Below, in pieces: positions 59,618 to 64,000 of a stretch of 64,000 nucleotides of DNA. The DNA is from UBA2357 sp041678045 (GTDB lineage Bacteria > Pseudomonadota > Gammaproteobacteria > Burkholderiales > Rhodocyclaceae). The notes beneath the pieces were generated by a model. That model ran no database searches. It worked only from the letters and a program-made list of their open reading frames with translations, and was not told the origin of the DNA. Both the position numbers and the translations under genes were made by a program. Each line of letters starts with the position of its first letter. Position 1 is the first letter of the stretch. The stretch covers positions 1 to 64,000 of the forward strand of contig JBAYOV010000009.1 of the NCBI GenBank assembly GCA_041678045.1. Direction: 5' to 3'.

Positions 59618-60853
59618 TCACCGGCCTTGTGCCGGCGCACCGCGCAGCCGCCAGACCATGCCCCAGGCCACCAGTGCGGTGAGTACGCTCCAGAACCAGA
59701 CGCCGTTGGTCATCGGCAGGCGGGTGTTGTCCATGTGTGTGCCCAGCCAGGCGCCCATGGCAAAGGCGGACAGCATCATCAGGAAGCCACTCAGGGCCGA
59801 GGCGGCGCCTGCGGCCTGAGGGAAAGGCCCCACGGCGCCGGCCTGGCCACAGGGCTGGTGGATGCCGTGCGCAAGCATGAAGAGATAAAACGGCAACATG
59901 ATCGCCAGACCGCTGTCCACGCCAGCCAGCGCCAGCCCCCCCATCAGCGAGCCGCCCGACACCGACAGCAGGCCGCCAATGGCAACCGTACGGTGCGGCC
60001 CGAAACGCTGCAGCAGGCGACGGCACAGCACGGTGCCCAGCAGATAAGCCAGCGCCATGGTCAGCATGATGCCGCCGTACATCATCCTGGAGAGCCCCAT
60101 CAGGCCGATGAACACAAAGGACGAGGCCGCCAGAAAGGTGAACAGCCCACCGTAGGACATCATCGCCAGCAGCGCATAGGCCCAGAACGTGCGATTGCCC
60201 AGAATCGTCCGCCAGGTGCGCAGCAGCACCCGTGGCTGCAGGGCATGCGGATTGGGCGTGCGCAGGGTTTCCTCAAAATGCAGCACGACCATGGCCAGCG
60301 CCAGTGCCCCAAAGGCGGCCAGCGCCCCCAGGGCTGCGCGCCAGCCCAGATACTCGGCCAGCACGCCCCCCAGGGGCAGGCTCAGGCAGGCAATCACCCC
60401 CAGACCGGACAAACCCTTGCTGATCACCCGCGCGCCCATCTCCGGCGAATACAGGTCGCGCACCAGCGCACGCGCGCACATTACCGACGCCCCCATCGCC
60501 GCCCCCTGCACGATGCGCCACAACAGCAGCATCTCCATGGACGGCGCCAGCGCACTGGCCAGCGCCGACACGGTATACGCAGACAGCCCGATGAGCAGCA
60601 CGGGCTTGCGCCCATAGCGGTCGGACAGCGGCCCCCACACCAACTGCGAACAGCCAAACGCCAGCAGCAACCCGGACAGCGTCAGTTGCGCCTGGGCAAT
60701 GCTCGCCGACAAGGCGTCGGTGAGGGCCGGCAGGGCCGGCAGGTAAAGGTCAGTGGTGACGGGCTGGATGCCCAGCAGCAGCGACAGCGCGAGCACCACG
60801 AAGGCTTGTGACATGCCGGAATCCGCCCGCGTGCGCCCGTCAGTGTTCCGCAT
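59618..60853 (-). CDS. Bcr/CflA-family MFS drug exporter
   Basis: 411-residue, 12-TM major facilitator related to bicyclomycin/chloramphenicol exporters. The A-motif-like loop GPLSDRYGRKPVLLIGLSAY follows TM2, and the N-terminal LGIQPVTTDLYLPALPAL is the drug:H+ antiporter hallmark. Substrates are not predictable. The start is uncertain: ATG at 60853 (chosen; it overlaps maiA by 14 nt) or ATG at 60814, which begins directly before TM1. It is convergent to the DUF1840 gene. Confidence 0.9.
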   Translation of the reverse strand: MRNTDGRTRADSGMSQAFVVLALSLLLGIQPVTTDLYLPALPALTDALSASIAQAQLTLSGLLLAFGCSQLVWGPLSDRYGRKPVLLIGLSAYTVSALASALAPSMEMLLLWRIVQGAAMGASVMCARALVRDLYSPEMGARVISKGLSGLGVIACLSLPLGGVLAEYLGWRAALGALAAFGALALAMVVLHFEETLRTPNPHALQPRVLLRTWRTILGNRTFWAYALLAMMSYGGLFTFLAASSFVFIGLMGLSRMMYGGIMLTMALAYLLGTVLCRRLLQRFGPHRTVAIGGLLSVSGGSLMGGLALAGVDSGLAIMLPFYLFMLAHGIHQPCGQAGAVGPFPQAAGAASALSGFLMMLSAFAMGAWLGTHMDNTRLPMTNGVWFWSVLTALVAWGMVWRLRGAPAQGR

Positions 60854-61487
60854 CGGCCTGCTGCTGCGGGGCCGCCAGACGGAAGGCTTCGAGTGCCTCA
60901 CAGCGCTCGGCGATGCGCTGGATCACCGGCATGGCGCCCAGATCGCACCCGAAGCGCCGCGCATTGAACACCTGTGGCACCAGACAGCAATCGGCCAGCG
61001 TCGGCGTATCGCCATGGCAGAAGCTGGCCGTGTCCGGATGGCCGGCAAGCATCTGCTCCAGCGCCGCCAGCCCCTGTGTCACCCAGTGCCGGTACCACGC
61101 GTTCTTCTGCTCGTCGCTGGCGCCCAGTTCGCGGGTGAGGTACTGCAGCACGCGCAGGTTGTTGATCGGGTGAATGTCGCAGGCGATGCTCTGCGCAATC
61201 GCCCGCACCCGTGCGCGCCCCAGCGCATCGGCCGGCAGCAGGGGGGGCGCCGGATGGGTTTCGTCCAGATACTCCATGATCGCCAGCGACTGGGTGAGCA
61301 CATGCCCTCCGTCCTCCAGCGCCGGCACCAGGCCGGCCGGGTTCAGCGCACGGTAGTCGGGCAAATGCTGTTCGCCCCCGCTGCGCACCAGATGCACCGC
61401 CACCGGCGACCAGTCCAGCCCCTTGAGGTTGAGTGCGATCCGCACACGGTAGGCGGCAGAGCTGCGAAAGTAGGTATACAAACGCAT
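60840..61487 (-). CDS. maiA: Maleylacetoacetate isomerase (zeta-class GST)
   Basis: 215-residue glutathione-dependent isomerase converting maleylacetoacetate to fumarylacetoacetate, or acting on maleylpyruvate. The zeta-class active-site signature SSAAYRVRIALNLKGL is at residues 9-24, with NPAGLVPALED and the HGDTPTLADCCLVPQVFNA block. No homogentisate or gentisate pathway genes are adjacent. It lies downstream of the TRAP transporter genes and may be co-transcribed with them. Confidence 0.93.
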   Translation of the reverse strand: MRLYTYFRSSAAYRVRIALNLKGLDWSPVAVHLVRSGGEQHLPDYRALNPAGLVPALEDGGHVLTQSLAIMEYLDETHPAPPLLPADALGRARVRAIAQSIACDIHPINNLRVLQYLTRELGASDEQKNAWYRHWVTQGLAALEQMLAGHPDTASFCHGDTPTLADCCLVPQVFNARRFGCDLGAMPVIQRIAERCEALEAFRLAAPQQQADAEH

Positions 61488-61521
61488 GTCAGTCCTTGCT
61501 TGGTAAGTTTTGCAATCGGCA

Positions 61522-62847
61522 TCAGCCGTTCAGCAGATGCACCAGCCACAGCGACAGCCCCGGGAACAGGGCCAGCAACACGATGCGCACCCCGTCCGAT
61601 GCCAGAAAGGGCAGCACGCCACGGAAGGTTTCGCGCATCGGCACATCCTTGGCGAGACTGTTGATGATGAACACGTTCATGCCCACTGGCGGCGTGATCA
61701 GGCCGATTTCCACCACCATCAGCGCCAGGATGCCGAACCAGATGGCCTTGTCGGTCGGCCCCAGCCCCCAGAAATCCAGCCCCATCACGATGGGCAGGAA
61801 GATCGGGATGGTGAGCAGGATCATCGACAGGCTGTCCATCACGCAGCCCAGCAGCAGATACACCAGGATGATGCCGACCAGCACCAGCGCCGGCGACAGC
61901 CCGCTGTCCAGCACCCACCCGGCCATCGCCTGCGGCATCTGCGACAGGGCGAGAAAGGCGTTGAGCACATCCGCGCCCAGCAGGATCAGGAAGATCATCG
62001 CGGTCGCCTCGGTGGCGCCCAGCACCGCGCCGACAAAGCCGCGCCAGTCCATCTCCCGCGAAAGCAGCGCCAGCGCGAGGGTGGCGATGGTGCCCACCGC
62101 AGCCGCCTCGGTGGGCGTGAAGATGCCGCCATAGATGCCGCCGATGACCACCACGAAGACGGTCACGATCGGCCACACCCGGCGTACTGCCGCCCAACGC
62201 TCCGACCACGGCAGCGGCGGATTGGCCGGTCCGCTGCCCGGCACCACGCGTACCATGATGGCCACCACGATCATGTAGCCGAACATCGCGATCAGGCCCG
62301 GAATCAGCGCCGCCATGAACATCGCCGCCACGTTCTGCTCGGCCAGGATCGCGTAGATCACCAGCACCACCGAAGGCGGAATGAGGATGCCCAGCGTGCC
62401 GCCGGCGGCCAGCGCACCGGTCGACAGCGCCGGAGAATAGCGGCTGCGACGCAACTCCGGCAGGGCCACCTTGCCCATGGTTGCGGCCGTGGCCAGCGAA
62501 GAGCCGCAAATGGCCCCGAACCCGGCGCAGGCACCGATGGCGCTCATCGCCACGCCACCGCGATAGTGCCCGAGAAAGGCATTCGTGGCCTGAAACAGAC
62601 GCCGCGACAAGCCGCCGCTGGACGCGATGTTGCCCATCAGCAGGAACAGCGGCACCACCGACAGGTCGTACATCGAGAAGCGCCCATACGCCAGATTCTT
62701 GAGGTAGTTCATCAGCGGATCGAAGCCCGACACCGCAATGTAGCCAATCGAGCCCCCCAACAGCATCGCCATGCCGATATGCACGCGCAGCGCGAGCAGC
62801 ACCAGCACCAGCCCTCCAACCAGAAAACCGATCGTCACGCTGCTCAT
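61522..62847 (-). CDS. TRAP transporter large permease (DctM)
   Basis: 441-residue membrane protein with about 12 hydrophobic segments, the ion-coupled translocation subunit of a TRAP uptake system for organic acids. Landmarks are FGAICGSSLATAATMGKVALPEL, ALAAGGTLGILIPPSVVLVIYA and GGIFTPTEAAAVGTIATL. The ATG at 62847 overlaps the DctQ gene end by 4 nt. The frame stays open much further upstream, but that region is the DctQ gene in another frame. Confidence 0.96.
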   Translation of the reverse strand: MSSVTIGFLVGGLVLVLLALRVHIGMAMLLGGSIGYIAVSGFDPLMNYLKNLAYGRFSMYDLSVVPLFLLMGNIASSGGLSRRLFQATNAFLGHYRGGVAMSAIGACAGFGAICGSSLATAATMGKVALPELRRSRYSPALSTGALAAGGTLGILIPPSVVLVIYAILAEQNVAAMFMAALIPGLIAMFGYMIVVAIMVRVVPGSGPANPPLPWSERWAAVRRVWPIVTVFVVVIGGIYGGIFTPTEAAAVGTIATLALALLSREMDWRGFVGAVLGATEATAMIFLILLGADVLNAFLALSQMPQAMAGWVLDSGLSPALVLVGIILVYLLLGCVMDSLSMILLTIPIFLPIVMGLDFWGLGPTDKAIWFGILALMVVEIGLITPPVGMNVFIINSLAKDVPMRETFRGVLPFLASDGVRIVLLALFPGLSLWLVHLLNG

Positions 62848-63386
62848 GATGCGTGTGCCTCCGCATGTCCGGTGCCGCGCCAGGCGGTGTACAGCGCGGT
62901 AAACGCCAGCAGCATGAAACCCGGCCCCAGCGTGACGTACGACCACCACAGGGGCCAGCCCAGAATCATGCCGGTTTCCCCGGTCTGGCTGGCCTCCCAG
63001 GCGCCCACGAAGCTGCGCCATGCAATCACCCCGGCTCCCAGCGCAAGCAGCAGCGCGGCGATGCGGTCGAGCACCCCGCGCACGGCGGGCGAAGCGGTAT
63101 GCGTGAAGAAATCGACGATCACATGCGCATTCTTCATCTGAGCATACGGCAGACAGGCCGCAATCGCGATCGCGCAGCCCATCTGCACCATTTCCACATC
63201 GCCGAACACCGGCGCGGAAAACAGCCAGCGCCCGACGACGCTGTAAGCCGACACAGCACAGATGGCCAGCAACACCGCCGCGCCACCCAGCGCCGACAGC
63301 TGTGACCAGACGAACAGGAAGCGCCCGAGCGGATCGCGCGGACCGGGGTCGCGCTGGTCGTCGAGCTGAGGAATGACCTCTGCCAT
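62844..63386 (-). CDS. TRAP transporter small permease (DctQ)
   Basis: 180-residue four-TM DctQ protein (VLLAICAVSAYSVVGRWLF, DVEMVQMGCAIAIAACLP and NAHVIVDFF). It joins DctM and the periplasmic DctP binding protein. It begins after a GGAGAC site and couples to dctM by an ATGA overlap. A repeat-bearing gap of 217 nt separates it from dctP. Confidence 0.93.
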   Translation of the reverse strand: MAEVIPQLDDQRDPGPRDPLGRFLFVWSQLSALGGAAVLLAICAVSAYSVVGRWLFSAPVFGDVEMVQMGCAIAIAACLPYAQMKNAHVIVDFFTHTASPAVRGVLDRIAALLLALGAGVIAWRSFVGAWEASQTGETGMILGWPLWWSYVTLGPGFMLLAFTALYTAWRGTGHAEAHAS

Positions 63387-63465
63387 TGGGATTGTCTCCA
63401 GGATGAAGCAACAGGCGCTCTTCGCGACGCCTTGTGCCTATGAAACCCGGCCCCCAAATACCCTC

Positions 63466-63532
63466 TTTCCGTTCGGTCTGAGCCTGTCGAAGCCCAGTCC
63501 CGGCAGCGCCCTTCGACAAGCTCAGGGCGAGC
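63466..63532. repeat. Dispersed intergenic repeat, copy 2
   Basis: A good palindrome: GTTCGGTCTGAGCCTGTCGA on the left arm pairs with CTTCGACAAGCTCAGGGCGA on the right arm around a short GC-rich centre. The same words occur at 12860-12934 between queE and queC. It lies between dctP and dctQ and may stabilise or terminate the dctP transcript. Confidence 0.65.
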
Positions 63533-63603
63533 GGGGGTCAGTCAATGAAAGGGCCGGATTAATAAAGGACCGGGTTAAATCATGCGCGTGCCGGGCGGGC
63601 GGG

Positions 63604-64000
63604 TTACTGGCTGTTCTGCTCGATCAGGGCCTTTGCGGTGTCGAGCATCTGCTGGCCGGGGTAGCCCTTGCCGTCCATTTCCTTCACCCACTCGGTGGCC
63701 AGGCGCTCGCCAACCTTCTTCCACTCCCCGGCCTCGCTGGCAGGAATGGTGTAGAAGCGGTTGCCACGCTCCACCGCCTGCTGGCGGGCGGCCGGGGCGG
63801 ACTCATCCCAGGCACGGCCGATCTGCGCCGAAAAGTCGGCACCGGAGTTGGCGTCGATCACCGCCTTCAGGTCATCGGGCAGGCTGTCGTAGCGCGCCTT
63901 GTTCATCGCGATGGTGAAGAAGGTGGTGTACAGCGACGGCTCGGACGGATCCATCTCGGTGTGATAGCGGGTCATCTCATGCAGTTTCATGGTCGGAATC
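63604..64000 (-). CDS. TRAP transporter substrate-binding protein (DctP), N-terminus outside window
   Basis: C-terminal 131 residues of a periplasmic DctP-type solute-binding protein, entering from the window edge. Visible family features are SLYTTFFTIAMNKARYDSLPDDLKAVID and a long C-terminal helix rich in basic and acidic residues. The gene order dctP-dctQ-dctM on the minus strand completes a TRAP system. The ligand-binding Arg and the signal peptide are in the missing part. Confidence 0.9.
   Translation of the reverse strand, partial: IPTMKLHEMTRYHTEMDPSEPSLYTTFFTIAMNKARYDSLPDDLKAVIDANSGADFSAQIGRAWDESAPAARQQAVERGNRFYTIPASEAGEWKKVGERLATEWVKEMDGKGYPGQQMLDTAKALIEQNSQ

Noticed and set aside
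61343..62866. 507-codon minus-strand open frame through dctM and maiA
   Set aside because: It is out of frame with both well-supported genes, and its Gly/Arg-rich translation has no domain.

Overview
The window looks like chromosomal DNA of a high-GC betaproteobacterium. An Azoarcus/Thauera-like member of the Rhodocyclales (Zoogloeaceae) is my best guess. This rests on gene order and protein style: hslVU beside the tol-pal operon, lptB-rpoN-hpf-ptsN-hprK, a very large FAD/Fe-S/CCG oxidoreductase, and TRAP and sulfur-oxidation genes. It is inference, not a database match. Most of the window is vegetative housekeeping; the accessory material is mostly between about 47.9 and 57.8 kb.

Layout. 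0-2.6 kb: the 3' end of cysN (assimilatory sulfate activation) and a nitronate-monooxygenase-like flavoprotein with a C-terminal cysteine cluster. 2.6-6.7 kb (minus strand): an AEC permease, the HslUV protease and a STAS-domain protein. 6.9-12.1 kb: the complete ybgC-tolQRAB-pal-cpoB envelope operon. 12.1-15.1 kb: queE and queC (queuosine precursor), a YeeE/YedE-type sulfur transporter and two tandem tRNA-Lys genes with a clear promoter and terminator. 15.2-17.8 kb (minus): an HD-GYP c-di-GMP phosphodiesterase and a TrpB2-type tryptophan synthase beta chain. 18.0-25.7 kb: thiL-pgpA-pncC-recA-recX-lptB-rpoN-hpf-ptsN-hprK, covering thiamine, phospholipid, NAD salvage, recombination, LPS export, sigma-54 and nitrogen-PTS functions. 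25.8-38.7 kb: ilvA, formyl-THF cyclo-ligase, a lytic transglycosylase, an NAD(P)-binding epimerase-like protein, cca, a DUF2905 protein, a GST, a hydrolase, a MidA-like methyltransferase, a pteridine reductase, ttcA, a degenerate cyclase/FHA protein and a YqaA-type membrane protein.

38.8-42.8 kb holds a 1304-residue flavin/iron-sulfur oxidoreductase. Convergent to it is a minus-strand operon pyrE - secreted coiled-coil protein - molybdopterin oxidoreductase - sirtuin (46.97 to 42.81 kb). xth (exonuclease III) is divergent from pyrE. 47.9-51.1 kb is a minor-pilin operon (fimT-pilV-pilW-pilX) with unusual C-terminal extensions and a CRP-like site upstream. 51.5-55.1 kb pairs a solitary solute-binding lipoprotein with a membrane PAS-GGDEF-EAL protein. 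The reading frame of the latter is broken between its HAMP and PAS domains. A VapBC-type toxin-antitoxin pair follows, then a short gene-poor scar, a flavocytochrome-c sulfide dehydrogenase pair, and salvage phosphoribosyltransferases (upp, an hpt-like gene). The window ends with a DUF1840 protein, a Bcr/CflA exporter, a maleylacetoacetate isomerase and a TRAP transporter cut by the window edge.

Themes: sulfur handling (cysN, YeeE/YedE, the FCSD pair, TtcA) and c-di-GMP/surface behaviour (HD-GYP, minor pilins, binding-protein + GGDEF-EAL). The best candidates for under-described biology are the binding-protein/c-di-GMP pair, the pilin operon with a beta-repeat PilX and a Cys-rich PilW tail, the cyclase-FHA protein, and the molybdoenzyme-sirtuin operon.
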